Of a DNA stretch of 64,000 nucleotides, positions 1-12,803 are shown in pieces. The position numbers and the translations under genes were made by a program. This DNA comes from Pegea sp. RAD2-039. Lineage: Eukaryota > Chordata > Thaliacea > Salpida > Salpidae. Numbering within the stretch: the first letter of the stretch is position 1; each line of letters opens with the position of its first letter. The DNA lies in contig JAQGEQ010000192.1 in assembly GCA_034620365.1 (NCBI GenBank), positions 1,607,001-1,671,000 on the forward strand. The letters run 5' to 3'. The notes beneath the pieces are model-generated. The model saw nothing but the letters and a program-made list of their open reading frames with translations. It was not told the DNA's origin and ran no database searches.

Positions 1-272
1 AAATTTCAAGAGATTTTTTCAACAATTTTTTTCTGTTCTAATTTTACCAAAAATTAAAATTCTTTACTCGGTACAAGGCTAAGAGTAAATGAACTTTGAA
101 TGAACGTATCAGATCTCTTAATCTTAATCTAATCTTCTTCTTTCCTTTTCTACTATTTCATGTTTGATTAGATCATTTTCTGAACGTTTTTTATTTCCTT
201 TTTGAGCAGACCGCGTCTTACTCTGAAGCGTCATCTAACAGTAGCACGAAAATCGAAATTTTGAATGAAAAA

Positions 273-2504
273 ATGAAAACATTAGCAACCAATCAGAATG
301 CAGATGCAAGTTACGTCATCAAAACGATCGAGATCATGACGTCATACTCACCGGTTTCCTTCTTCGATTTGATAACCACTCTATTGAGTTTGATGATATT
401 TAAATACATTCTGGACTTTTTGTGGACTCTTTACCACCGAAAACTCGCGAATGATCCCGATGCCGGTGACGTCATCAATCTTCCCTTGCCTCCTGGTTCA
501 TATGGGACCCCTTTGATTGGCGAAACACTCAGCTGGCTTCGACTGGTCAGTATTTTGTTGCTACTAACAACTAATTATAATTTGATGCTAACATAAAAAG
601 CACCTTCATGACGTCATCACCGTCGTACTGACGTCATCAAAATATTTTGATTTGAAAAGGTCATAGCAGATTGACCTCAAGATTTGAACTCAACTCGTAT
701 CATGCTTCACTGCTTCTTCTAAACTCACAATGACGTCAAGCATATATCATATCGCTGATGACGTCATATTTAACCTGCAATTTTGTGACGTCATTACTTC
801 TTTTTTACGCAGGGCGAACGTTTCAATCGATTAAGGCGACAGAAGTATGGTAACATCTTTGCAACCAACGTTCTTTTCATGCCTATGGTCAAAGTAACCG
901 GACATGATCACGTCAAAGAGGTCAGTGACGTCATCAGCGATGTGATCACTTCCGCTAACTTCAAACAATTTCAGATTTTGAGGAGTGAACACACCAAAGT
1001 GACCACCATTTGGCCTCGAAGTGTCCGGGACATTTTAGGGGCTAATGGTCTGGTCAACTCTTCGTCATCTGTCCATCGATTTAAAAGACGAATCGCGAGC
1101 AAAGCGTTCACTCACGAAGCATTAGATGGTTACTTACAGTCCATGTACCAGTTGTCAGATGCCAATGTAAGTCACTCTGATTATGGGTCAGTGGTCAGTA
1201 ACAAATGTGGTTTTCGACCAGGTCGCTGCCATGGCAACTTATGAACGTCCCAAAGTCTATGACATGATGTTGAGACAAACATTTGATATTGCGGTCAACG
1301 CCCTGTTGGGTCTAGACGTCACTGCTGGTCACGATCTTGACGAACTCTTTGTAACTTTCAACGATTTAGTTTCCAATATTTTCTGTATTCCTTGTCGAGT
1401 TCCAGGTTTTGGATACGCAACGGTGAGACGCGACTACTTTATGATGACGTCATCAATATTCGTCAAATTTCAGGGTATGAACGCGAGAAAGAAGATTTTG
1501 GATCTACTTCATTCTCACATCACGCGTAAGAAGTTCTGGTTGAAAGATGAAGTTCAAAGAAGTAAAGGAGATTTAAAGACACAAGGAAACTTAGGTGCGA
1601 TTGATATTATTCTACGGGAAGAAATGATGTCTCAACTAAAGTAAGATCACTTAAGATTGATGCAGAGATATTGATTGGATGCTAATGTAGATCAGGAAAG
1701 ACATCAGAAGTTAATGAAGATCAGGGACTGGATGAACTGACGATGAAAGAGATGTCAATTGAATTGATGTTTGCTGGCTACTTCACAAGTGCAAGTGCAA
1801 TCTCATCATGTGTCTTGGAGCTTGCTCTTCATCCTCATGTCTTCCAAAAACTTGAAGATGAATTGATCGATTTCGACTTCATCAATTCCGACCGAACCGC
1901 TTCTCAACCCTGCCCTCTAGTGGACAGCAATCTCATTAATCAGATGACTTATTTAGACAAAGTTGTGAAAGAGACTCTAAGATTACGTCCCCCAGTTCTT
2001 GGAGCGTATAGAAGAGCATTGAAGACTTTCCAAATCGGAGTAAGTGATCCTTATCACTGATCTCCATCTTCTAATTTATGTCTCTCAGGATTATCGAATT
2101 CCAAAAGGTTGGATGGTGATCTATAACATCCGGGACACACATGACTTTGAATCAGGAGCCAACACGGACTTTGATCCTGACAACTTTGACAAAAACACTT
2201 CAGGACATAAATACAGGTGAGCACGTGACTGATGACGTCACAGATGTATGAGGTCATTCCTCTTCTGATCAGCTACATCCCATTCGGAGGAGGACCTCGA
2301 ATGTGCATTGGGCAAGAATACGCGCGACTTATTATCAAGATCACCATCATCAACATGATCCGTCATTACCACAAGTGGGAGCTAGTGAGCCGGAAGTCGC
2401 TAGAGATGAAAGCGATCCCTACACTACATCCGCGTGACAAACTGCCAATCAAACTCTTTCCTCGATCCTGCTTCGGGACAACTGATGATCTGCACTTCAA
2501 CTGA
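273..2504 (+). CDS. CYP26: CYP26-like cytochrome P450, first paralog (8 exons)
   Basis: Likely retinoic-acid hydroxylase of the CYP26 family, a haem monooxygenase of the ER membrane; substrate is inferred from family. Exons by splice sites and frame: 273-545, 813-920, 975-1166, 1222-1422, 1474-1640, 1691-2039, 2089-2216, 2273-2504, giving 549 residues (family about 500). Seen: N-terminal hydrophobic anchor, LPLPPGSYGTPLIGE hinge, WPRSVRDILG block, I-helix AGYFT (342-346), ExxR as ETLR (408-411), IPKGW, and haem loop PFGGGPRMCIG with ligand Cys484. The I-helix lacks the usual acidic residue, as I recall is also true of vertebrate CYP26B/C. Six of the seven introns are 49-56 bp and the first is 267 bp. 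Start chosen at ATG 273; an upstream in-frame TTG at 261 is not credible. Convergent with a second CYP26 gene. Confidence 0.93.
1911..1928 (-). promoter_or_regulatory. CTCF-like motif inside a CYP26 exon
   Basis: Minus-strand CCACTAGAGGGCA matches the core CTCF consensus as I know it. It lies in coding sequence of exon 6 of the first CYP26 gene, so the match may be fortuitous. Confidence 0.3.
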
Positions 2505-2720
2505 TGACGTCACCACTTAAAGTGATGATGACGTCATCAAGAAATCTTTTCTTGCCGATCTTCTCTTTGATAATTACTCATCTTCTTCTTCTTCTGCTTT
2601 TTCCGCCTTTTTTACCTCAACTCTTTTTCCGATTTCCTTCATCATTTGATGAGCTGATCTTTGATGAAGAGCTGATCTTTTAAATATTTTCTCTTTTTTC
2701 TTTCAAATTCGAAATTGCAA

Positions 2721-2746
2721 AATAAAAACTGAAAACTCGAAATAAA
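2721..2746 (+). terminator. Polyadenylation signals of the first CYP26 gene
   Basis: Two AATAAA hexamers, at 2721-2726 and 2741-2746, lie about 220-240 bp past the stop codon. The 3' end must fall very close to the end of the convergent CYP26 gene (stop at 2772), so the two 3' UTRs probably overlap. Confidence 0.5.
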
Positions 2747-2762
2747 AAACTTAAAACAACAA

Positions 2763-2780
2763 CAGCGCCTCCTAGTGGTG
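2763..2780 (-). promoter_or_regulatory. CTCF-like motif at the CYP26 convergence point
   Basis: Minus-strand CCACTAGGAGGCGCTG is a very close match to the CTCF consensus. It overlaps the stop codon of the second CYP26 gene and sits between the two convergent genes. Occupancy cannot be judged from sequence. Confidence 0.4.
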
Positions 2781-5700
2781 ACTCTTAATCTTCATCTTCA
2801 CACTACGATGTGGCTTAGTCATCGGCTTATCAATGATGTGTAAAGATGTAGAAAGATCAACTTGACTGCTCCGAACAAGCTCAAAGAGCAAGATCCTTAG
2901 AAAAAGTAGTCCGTAGTTCTTCCCCGCACACATCCTAAGACCTTTTCCGAAAGGGACATAACCGAAATGGGAAGAGTTTTGGGAGCAATTCCGATCCAAG
3001 CATTTCACTTTGGGTCGAGGGTTCCGTTTGCATGGACAGTAAAAATACTGAAAAGGATCAAATGCACAATTTGGTCCATTTTGTAAGACCTGACCAGCCA
3101 CGTCTTCATGAGTCATTCGTATACTGTACATCACTTGCCAGCCTTTTGGGACCTGAAACCCCTGTGGACACAGATGTGGTCACATGACAAAGTCATCTAC
3201 ATCAACTAATTTTAAAAGAAATTTTAAGAATAAACTAATCGATTGAAAAATATCGGATTAAAAGATTTGTTTTCAGTTCGAATTGATTAAAGTAAATGAT
3301 CGCCGTCGGCTATATAACTTCCACTTACATCAACTAATTACTGTAAACCAACTATAATATCCGATCAGCTGGTTTTTTATATCGTTGTTTAAGGTTCAAT
3401 AAAACCAAATAAAACCAGAATTAAATTTGACCATTTTTGTAGCTTAGTTTAGTTTCAGTTGAATTATTTAGTTTGAAACATTCTTAGAAAACTTCAAATT
3501 AAAAAAGAAAGTTTTTGAAGAACATCTAACTTAAAGATTCAAAAGAAGATTAAAGAACAATAAAAGTGACGATGATCTAAAATTTGAGATCAATTAAATG
3601 TTAAAAATCATACCCCGATCTCAAATGTCTGAAGAGCAATTCGAATCCCACCTGGGATTGTTGGAGTGACTCTCAGAGTTTCATCCACAACTGCATTTGA
3701 AAGAGTCAACTTGTTTAATTGATCCTGCTCTATTTCCTCAAGAGGAGTATCCCACATCCCATTTGATTTTATCTCTTCCCGGATTTGATCCACAATCTGA
3801 TGATGTGATCAAAAAATTTGATTCATATTTTTTTAAGAAGTTTGAAAAAATAAAATCAAGAAAAAAATATTTGATTCAAATTCGATATATTTAGTTTTGA
3901 CATTTTTATCTGACAAAGATCTTTGATATTGATCTCTACCTCTGGATGTTGACTCATATGAACAATCATTGAAGAAGAGGCACATTGAAGACTCTGTGTT
4001 CCAGCAAAGATAAACTCTAAAGACACATTTTGAAGATTGATTAAAGATATTTGATCAGCTGTTCCTTCAATTCGTGCTAGCTTTAGAATGGTCACGAGGA
4101 CACTATCAACAGCTTCATCACTGGTCAGGAGGTCTTTTTCCAGGTTTTGTTCAATTTTATATCTTAATTTGCTCTCCAGTTTCTCAAATATAAGTTTCTT
4201 TGCCAGTAAACCCTGAACATCAAAAAGTCGATTTTATTTTTATGAATGAAATCTTTTTTATCCGCTAGATGATGCAATTGAGTCTTAACAAATCATGTAT
4301 TAAGACCTGAGCCATTTTAGAGATGATAAAATCATTAAAAGTACAACCATACATAAGATTTCAGAATATTTTTTATCATTATCTGCTGTATATCACAAAA
4401 TGCAACAATTTCACAAATATTGAAAATCTTAAACAGTTCTAAACTCGTTTTTTTAGAAATTGTGGAATTTTATTTAAAATACTAATTATAAGATAAATTC
4501 AAAAATATAGAAATAAAAAATAGATTAAATTTTTTTGAGGTCTTAATTATTAGGAGAATATTTTTGTGATTAGCAAATTTTTGATTTCAATTTATGAGTT
4601 TTGAAACATTTTTTATCGCAGAAAATATAAAATTCGATATTTCGATAATTTCTTCATATCTTGCAGCTGTTTTTATGAAACAAATTAAATTTAAACATTT
4701 AGGTTGAGTTCATATAAATGTATTAAAAATCAATTTGATAATAAAATTCTACAAATATTTATCATCATTTCGTCTCATCAACTTTCCAAACTTATATCTA
4801 CTTCAACATTAAAATATTTTGTAAATCATAAAACTAAGATAAAAAAAGATGAATAATCTAAAGAACGATTTAAATTTTTTTAATAATTTATAGAAACTAA
4901 ATCAGAATTTAAAAAAATTATTAATTCTCATCAACTATATGACTTGACCGAAGATTTTACAAAATTATTGAAAAGATTTATTCAGAGGTATCAATCTGAT
5001 GAAAAGATCATTTTGATAACTCAACAGAAGAAGAAGAGATGTTTTTTTAAACCATAACCAACTTTTGAAGTAATTATTGGAGTTCTAAAGATTGATGTTT
5101 TAAATCAGGATTGTTCATCAATTGAAAAGACATTTAGTAATTGAAGTTGGAATTAGTAGAAATTTTTACAATAAATAAACGAAAAACGTCCTTGAGGTTG
5201 AGAAAGAAGAAGATATTTTGAAGAAGATAACTTTAAAATCTTCAATTTTATCTTAAGTATACCAAACAAACAAATTAAATGTTGACATTAAGAAGATTGT
5301 ATAAATGTTGTTTGAAGATAAACAAAAAATCCACTTTAAAAGTAAAACAGTTTTTCTATTTCAAATCGAAACAAATAGTTCCGTTTTTCAGGAGATTTGC
5401 AAAAGTATGAAAAAAATGTCAAATTGATCAACAAAGGTTTTTATATCAAATTTAAAACTCAAATATTTTTCAAACCTTGTGAAACTTGCATCCGGGTAAG
5501 TCTAATGGGAGCGTCAAAATACTATTGATGATATCATCAGCTGCTTGAATATAAACCTGAATATCTGGATCTTCCTGATTAATCCCTAGAAGAATTGACA
5601 TCATGATCTTTGAGACCATTTGTTTACAAGAATCTAAGATTGAAACTTCCTTGTTCCTCTTCCAATCCTAAACATATCTTTAAAATAACAGCTGCACTTG

Positions 5701-6811
5701 ATGAGATTGCTTACTTTCAAATGATTAATAATTCCTAATTTAATAATTGGTGTGTAATTGTGCATATATTTGGGCGAAAAGGCTTTTAATGCGAGTCGTT
5801 TGATGAGTGAATGTGTGTGAACATCTCCATTTACAATTCCACTTGTCCCTAATATTCTTCTGGTTGTACTAGGCCAGTATGTTCTCACAAGAACCCCTGA
5901 AAAAAAATAACTTCCTTGATTAAATTTTGAGATCCTTATCAAATTTTTTGATCTCTAATCTTTGAATCAGTTTATATTGATTCTTTACCTTCTCCAAGGA
6001 GAATCTTTCGGACATTTTCACTCCCAGCCACAAAGATTGTGGGTCTTCCAAACATGTGAGTTCGATAAAGCTTTCCAAACTCTTTGATTCTTTTACGCTG
6101 ATAATTAGCTCCCTGAAAAATAGGATGATGTCATCTAAGATCACTTTAGTCAGCTAGTCTTGAAAAACAAGATTATTAAAGATTGTGTCTTGTAAGCTAA
6201 GATGAAAATTGAAATTCGATTTAGATCAAAAGTTTAATTCTAATTGAACTAGAAAATTTAAATTTGTTTTTTATCTTGTAAATGATCTGAAAAATGATAA
6301 AATGTCTCAAAAATAAACCACAAAACGTGTTTTCAAATAAGTAGCCTCGACAAAAAAAAAAGTAAAAGAAGAAGAAGAAGAAGAAAAAAATCGAAAAAAT
6401 TGAAATTTTTATTAAAGTTTTTATTATTTTAAAAATTAAATCATAAAATAACTAAAATTAACAAATAATACAAACCTTAATAAAAAAATGAAACATCTCC
6501 CCTACAAATGGGTACCCCATTTTTCCAGGAGGCAAGGGAAGGGATGATTTATGATCACGTAATCCTATACAATACAGCTCCCAAAAGTAGTTCATCAGAT
6601 TCCAGAGAATGTAAGGAATAAGAAAATATTTAAATAAAAGAAACAACCAATCAGAGTTGTTAAACAAAGCGAAAAAATCCGTCCAAATTATTGTTTGATT
6701 GATCATTGTCGAAGTTAATAGAGCGGCAGGCTTTGATAGTTCTTCCATTACATCACTATTTGTACAATTGGATGTGATTTTCAGAGAGAAATTCTTATCA
6801 AAACTTTTCAT
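2772..6811 (-). CDS. CYP26: CYP26-like cytochrome P450, second paralog (7 exons)
   Basis: Second CYP26-type P450 on the opposite strand. Exons in transcript order: 6811-6476, 6112-5989, 5896-5715, 5667-5476, 4212-3940, 3796-3614, 3161-2772; all phases agree and give 559 residues. Seen: membrane anchor, LPLPPGKMGYPFVGE, YWPSTTRRILG, I-helix AGTQS (348-352, Ser in place of the usual Thr), ETLR (408-411), VPKGW, and haem loop PFGKGLRMCAG with ligand Cys508. Just before the haem loop there is a longer, basic, four-Cys segment (Cys472, 474, 484, 489) that the first paralog lacks. Three intron positions match the first gene (after the hinge exon, before GLLAKK, before GFQVPKGW); others do not. One intron (4213-5475) is 1.26 kb. 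Retinoid activity is inferred from family only. Confidence 0.9.
6361..6387 (+). repeat. GAA-type simple repeat
   Basis: Run of GAA trinucleotides within the first intron of the second CYP26 gene. Nothing else is seen there. Confidence 0.6.
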
Positions 6812-8540
6812 TTTTTCTTTTCTTTATCTTCAAGCTCTCGTTTTCGATAAATCAACAAGAAAAATCTGAAGTTAAATAAAAACAAGAATGAATTTAAATA
6901 ATCAAAAATTTTGTAAAATTAAAATTAGACTTAAAGATGAAGTAAAAAAGACTTTTCTTCCTTGATTTAAACTTCATTCTTCCAAATATAATTAGCTTTT
7001 TTAATTTATATTTATTTGCAAGTAAGCAAAATACATATATTTTAAAAAAAGGAATATTAGAAAATGGAAACTTAAGTTTATTAAAACTGAACAAAAGCAT
7101 TTGATTTATTTACTAATGACTTGCAGAAAAGACATGACAGTTTGCTTAAAGGTCCTCTTTACATCTAATCACCAAAATACGAATAAGCAGACGTTATTTT
7201 CTTTAAATCAAAAACAATCTAAACACTAAAAACTTTTATAAAACAACTAAAGTTATAATCTTCTTTAAAAACCCAATGAATAAACGATTTCAAGAACAAT
7301 AATAAAATAAACCATACTGGATTTAAAAGAGAAAAATATAAGCTTCTAAAAACAACTTTATATGAGATTTGTTTGAATTTAATTTCTCATGAAAAACGTT
7401 TGTTAAATTTTCAACTCTTTACAGAAGAGCTGACTTCTTTTTTATCTTTGTTAAGAGTCTTTCAACAAATCTTTTCTGTTATCTGATTGAATGATTTGAT
7501 CAACAGTTGCAAAAGCAACTTCAGAACAGAAGTATCAAACGTAATAAATTTCAATTTATTTTGTGTTATATAAACAGATTTTATGATAATAAATATAAGA
7601 TAAAGTAATAACAACTAATGAATGTTTTTAATGAGTTTTGCGATAAGAAGTACATCCAAATTAAAAAATATTTGTTGAAAATAACAAAAATTGAAAAACA
7701 GAACTTTAAAATAGTTTCTGTAATTGTTCAAAATTTATAGATTAATTTTCCATATTTTATAACTAATTACAAAGAAAAGTAAAACAGAAATTAGTTTTTA
7801 TATTACTAGAAATACAATTCCAATATAAATTAATGATGACAGAACAATATTTTATACAAACTTTTTAGCTTTAACAGTTCTATTTGCTTTCTTTACTGAT
7901 TTACCTACAGCTTTAACAAAAAACAAATTAAACTTATTGAACTGTAAGCAAAGTTTGGAATACAAAACCAAATCAACATTACTTTTAACTTCATTGCTAT
8001 ATTCTCAATTTTGCAATGAAAACAAGGAAATAATTGTATTACAAGACACAATTTATTATTCTATATAAACATTTACCAAGAAATTGAATTTACATAGTCA
8101 TTTATTTGATAAATATTTAAACTTTATTGTAAATATTACAAATAATAAATGTTGATTTTCTTTTGTTAAAAATAGAGCTTTGAATAAATATACAAACTAA
8201 GCAGAAATAATTCACCTTTTCAGTTCTATTTTCTGTTGTTAATTCTAAATTTGATATAAGAAATAAATCTACAATCTTATTTTTTATAAAATATTAATAT
8301 CAACTTAACGACTAGTTAATTAGAAACTTAAAAATCAACAATTTTCACAAATAAAGTTTGAAATAAAACAAAATAATTATCAAATTTTTAAGATATCATT
8401 AATATGCAATTAAAGTTATTAAAATACTTTGAAAAAATAAAAATTATCATCAAAAAAAGCTTTCAACTTCAAAAAATAATTTTTTTCTTTTTTTTTTCAA
8501 GTCAGCTAAAGCGTTTAAAAAGTTTTTAAAATTATCTTTT
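6812..8540. other. Gene-free AT-rich stretch
   Basis: Upstream flank of the second CYP26 gene. Only short chance ORFs and homopolymer runs are visible; its promoter should lie near 6812-6900 but I see no clear TATA or initiator. Confidence 0.5.
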
Positions 8541-8544
8541 CAAC

Positions 8545-9020
8545 AAAACCTTAAATTTTTCTCTTCTTTAGAAAAGCTCATGATTAAGACGAATTGATGT
8601 ACGATGACGTCATAAGGGCTCGATTCCATCTCCGCCACAGTGATAAAAGTATTGGAAGCTAGAAATACAAAAATAACATTTTTTGTAACAAAACCTGTTT
8701 TCCCGAGCGACGTGATAAAACTGATGTTTAATTTGAAGGCGTCATCTTTTAACTTATCAACTCTAACTCCACCAGTTGACCATTAATTGTGAGACTTTGT
8801 TTAAGATCAATAGAAGAGTAAGATAATTAAAACTTTAAAAATCTGCGAGAAATAAATTAAAAACTAAATGATTGTAGCGAGCTGCTTAAGTTACGATTTT
8901 ATTATTTTTTTTATGTTTCAACAAAAGATTTTATTTCAGGAAGTAACGATTAACGATGACGTCATCACTGGATTTAGTGGCGTCATTAAACAGACATCTT
9001 ATGATGACGTGCGCTTGAAA
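8545..9020. other. GC-richer block(s), possible exons or regulatory elements
   Basis: Two patches (8580-8790 and 8937-9020) stand out in base composition, and each holds a TGACGTCA palindrome (8605-8612, 8957-8964). On the minus strand about 79 codons are open from 8781 down to a stop near 8545, but without an early ATG. On the plus strand an acceptor-like TTTCAG at 8934-8939 precedes an open stretch. I recognise no protein in either reading, so coding status is unresolved. Confidence 0.25.
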
Positions 9021-9119
9021 CAACTAATTACATTGGTTTTGAAATTAAATATAAACTTTAATTTTTTCGGTCGAAATTTGAAATTAAAAAAATATTTTGC
9101 AAAAAAAATGTTTTAAAAT

Positions 9120-12100
9120 TTAAAAACAAATTTTAGATAAATGATCAGAAGGTAAATAAAATGATAAAATTACTTGCTGCTATTTAGAAGAAGAAAAAAA
9201 ACTTATCAGTAAAGTTATTTTTAAGTTATTTAAAAGAATATTCAGTTTAACTTAAGCGTTAACCTTATTTCATTGTTCTAAAAGATTAAATTTAGAATAA
9301 AAAAAAATTTGATAAATAATTCTTTATGTTTAGTTATGCTGAATTTTAAATCCATTACAGATTATGACAAAAAATTTTAATCTAAAAGTTATTCTAAATC
9401 AGTATTTAATTTTCAGAAAACAGAATTACTGAAAAAAACAAATTACTATTTTCAGTCACTCAAAATTATCAAATAGAGTTTTAATATTCTTATTGCAGAC
9501 AAAAAAATCAGTTAGTAGATAATTAAATTATATTGAACAGTTGGTAGAAAGTCGTTATTTTATCACTTTAAGTAAAATGTGGTGTAAATTTCTAACACTT
9601 ACATGTCAGGTATCAGCATTTTGATGGACTTTCAGCTGATAAGCAAATATTAGCTTACATATAACACTCAAGGTATGTGTACATAAAAACCAAAACAAAT
9701 TTCAGATATCTTCAACTGTATCAAGTAATTACTATTAAATCTGGAATACTTTGCGTTTGTGAAGGTTATCTCATTCAATAAATTTTTATATTTATCTCAA
9801 CTGAAGGTTAAAATGAATTGAGTATTTTAGGAGAATATTTTTAGAAAATTTTTTAAAAATAACTCAATTGCGTAAATTAAAGTCAAAAGTTAAAGTTTTA
9901 AGTTTGATACAGAAATGAGTTTCGATAAAAATCTACTCAAAAACTAAGAAGATTTTAATTCTTAATTTTCACCAAGATTTTTTTTGTTTTTGACAACAAT
10001 TAATTTATTTCTTAATTTCCTCATAATTGAATTATAGTTTTAAATTACAGTTTCAATATTCAATCAATTTCATTTAAGTCCTAAGATTTTTAAAAACTTG
10101 TTAATTACTGAAATAGCAATTTCATATGACCCTACCTTTAAAACTACAAACAAATTCTCTTTAAATCTAAACTCTTTTCTTTCTAACTGTTTTTTGGTGA
10201 CAGTTATAACTATAAAAGTCTTAAATTAAAGATCTTATCATTACTTGACAATTTCTTATCAACTTAATTGGCAACTAGGAGGGTGAAAGCATCGAAATAT
10301 TTCATCCCGATGAAAACAGATTATCTCAAAATAAGAACTTGCATAAAAAAATGTAAAATAAAAAGTTGGCAAACTGAAAGATAACTTCTCCGGAGTTAAG
10401 AAAAGTTAATAGATATTTTCCTTGATCTAACTTCCAGATAACATCATAAAATTTATGTTAACATCTGGATAGAGGTTATTGCTAAAGAGGCAAGACAAGG
10501 GATGATGTCTTTAAACATTATTCATTCTGTAAAGAAGATTTAAAGTTCGATCTTTTAAGAATCCTTGAATAAATCTCAGTTAGAAAAATCTTCATCAGGT
10601 AGGTTTGATCCAAGATAAGATTCTTCTATAGACACAAATTATGTTATCATTGGTGGGGCAAGTAGGTTCAGATCGAGTCTTATGTGATCTACAAGAGATG
10701 TTTAAAAAAGTTTCCAGGAAGAGCTGAGCTTCAGAGAGAGTCCGAAGAAGATGCAGATTACTCGAAGCTTTGGTTTAGATGAAGTTCTAAGAAAGATTTG
10801 TGATTTGTTCCCAATAGAGATTGAGTCCTACTTTCAAAGAAAAGCTAACAGTTTTATTTATAAACATTTCTTTACAAAAAGATCTGTTTGTCATAAAAAA
10901 GAAAATTGAAATTGTAAAGGAACGTGTTTTTAAGATTGCTAAACAAGGAAGATCGATTTGTAGCTGCATCTGTCGATGTATGGATGTTTAATGAAGATGT
11001 TTAACCTCTTGTGGGTCAACATTCAGAGAAAGTCAATAAATAAGGAAACAAGAGGTGATTCACATCGACACTTTTAAAAACCATCACCAACCATTTTCCT
11101 TTCTCTAGGTGCTAGGGCAAAATTTGACAAAACGTTTAATTGTTGGAGATACTTAAGAAATGAAGTCAGCGGTCAAAAGGTCAATGATCAAATAATTTTA
11201 GGGGTTTTGGTTTCTTTTCACAATATTCTGAGTCTTGTGGATTCTAAATTTCTTAAGAGCTACTTCAAGTTTTGTTTGTATATAAATTGATAAACGTTAA
11301 TTGAAAACATTTTAATATAAATATTGAAAATCTATTAAACTAAATATACAGCACAATAAATAAATATACAACCATGTTTTCAGTAATAATCAGTTTTATC
11401 TATTTGCTTCTGAGACATATAAACTTTTTAAGTGAGACCGATTGATCATATAGATTAAAAATGTCTGGTAAAAAGTTACAATTTTACATTACATCATAGA
11501 AGTTAATTCATATAGTTGTGCTTTTGGTTTTGAATATTTAAAAAAAAATATTCTGAGTACATGTACAATTTACTTATCTGATTTTAAGAAAAACGTTATT
11601 ACACACAGCAATAAGCCTGATTTATGAATTGATTTCGTTTAGGTTCATTTATTTTTTGATAACTTGATTCATTGGTTAAAAAAGGTATAATGTTAAAAAA
11701 TAATTAAGTTAAATGGACTGTAAGAATAAATGATTAATCAAATTACAATCTGTAAACATTTGAAGTTACAATTTTTTCAAGTATTTCCTATATTTGAAAA
11801 ATAAGAGGTCAAATTATTAGATCAAGTTTCACAAAATTGCTTTTTCTTTCATAGAAAGTTTCTGAATAAATCTTTTTATGATCTCTTTCTGATCTCAAGT
11901 AACTAATTCTAATGATTGTAGAGAGATATGTAACCTACCAATTATTGAAAACTTTCTTTTAGTTGAATCATTATTCTGAATTGATTCAATTTTTTTACTC
12001 GAATTTAAACAGAATATTGAAAAGATTTTTTCTCTTGAATTGAAATCAAACCAATTTCTATAAAAAATAAAATTCATATTTAATAAGTTTTGTGATTTTT

Positions 12101-12520
12101 CAACAAATTGTTTGTGGACTTCTTCAAACTATCTAAATTTATAAATTCAAATTTATCAGATAAAAATCTTTCTAATTTTCCTAATTTATAATTTCTCAGA
12201 TTTCTTTGAAATTGAAAAATGGATCATAATTTAAATGATAATTTGAAATGATGACAAAAGACCCAATCTTCAAAAAATCCAGGAAGTTTGCTGAATCTTC
12301 AGGAATCTATTTTAGCAAAGTAAGAAGATTTTGTTTAGTTTTGAAGATTTATTTCCAAATTGGAACGAATGCTTCGCGTAAAAATATTAAATTTCAAAAA
12401 TATACAAAAAGCTTCTAAAAAAAAAACGCGAATAGATAAATTGCTTCTACGCTTCACTAACTTCTACTCACGTTCTGACAAATTCTCTTTCTATTATCTG
12501 TTTTTAATGAGATTCAAACT
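9120..12520. other. Gene-free AT-rich stretch with one imperfect palindrome
   Basis: No supportable gene. An imperfect 35-bp palindrome lies at 10434-10468 (CCAGAT..CATAAA / TTTATG..ATCTGG). ORFs of 60-76 codons here are expected by chance at this composition. Confidence 0.5.
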
Positions 12521-12523
12521 AAA

Positions 12524-12778
12524 CTATTTACTTTTTGTTAACTCATTCAACTTATTGTTTGCTTTCTGCTTATCAATCAACTTGTTGTAGAGTATGTTCG
12601 ACTCGAAACTTGATCTAAATTTGAAGAACGATGCCAACAGGTTAACAGCAGCGTGTGGCCTTATTGAGTAGGGTAGATCGGAAAATATAAAGTTCATCTT
12701 TGTTTGGTTGGTTGTCACAAGACAGCCCGATAAAAGTTGAATAGGTTGAAGAAAAGGAAAATTTTCAGTAGTTCTCCT
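12524..12778 (-). other. Unassigned open frame downstream of the 301-residue gene
   Basis: A frame stays open for about 84 codons on the minus strand, with an internal ATG at 12718, and is locally less AT-rich. It could be an alternative last exon of the gene at 12804-14199, but the acceptor-like CCAG at about 12778 gives a phase that does not join the preceding exon cleanly. I recognise no domain. Confidence 0.2.
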
Positions 12779-12803
12779 GGTTACAAATATCCAAAGAAAT
12801 CTG

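Noticed and set aside
261..272. TTG start for the first CYP26
   Set aside because: Nuclear animal genes start at ATG; the in-frame ATG at 273 gives a normal N-terminus.
342..352. Loss of the acidic I-helix residue in the first CYP26 as evidence of inactivation
   Set aside because: The numbers here are residues. As I recall, active vertebrate CYP26B/C also lack the acid at this place, so it is not evidence of a dead enzyme.
6894..7100. 68-codon Lys/Phe-rich ORF upstream of the second CYP26
   Set aside because: Typical chance ORF in AT-rich DNA with no recognisable domain.
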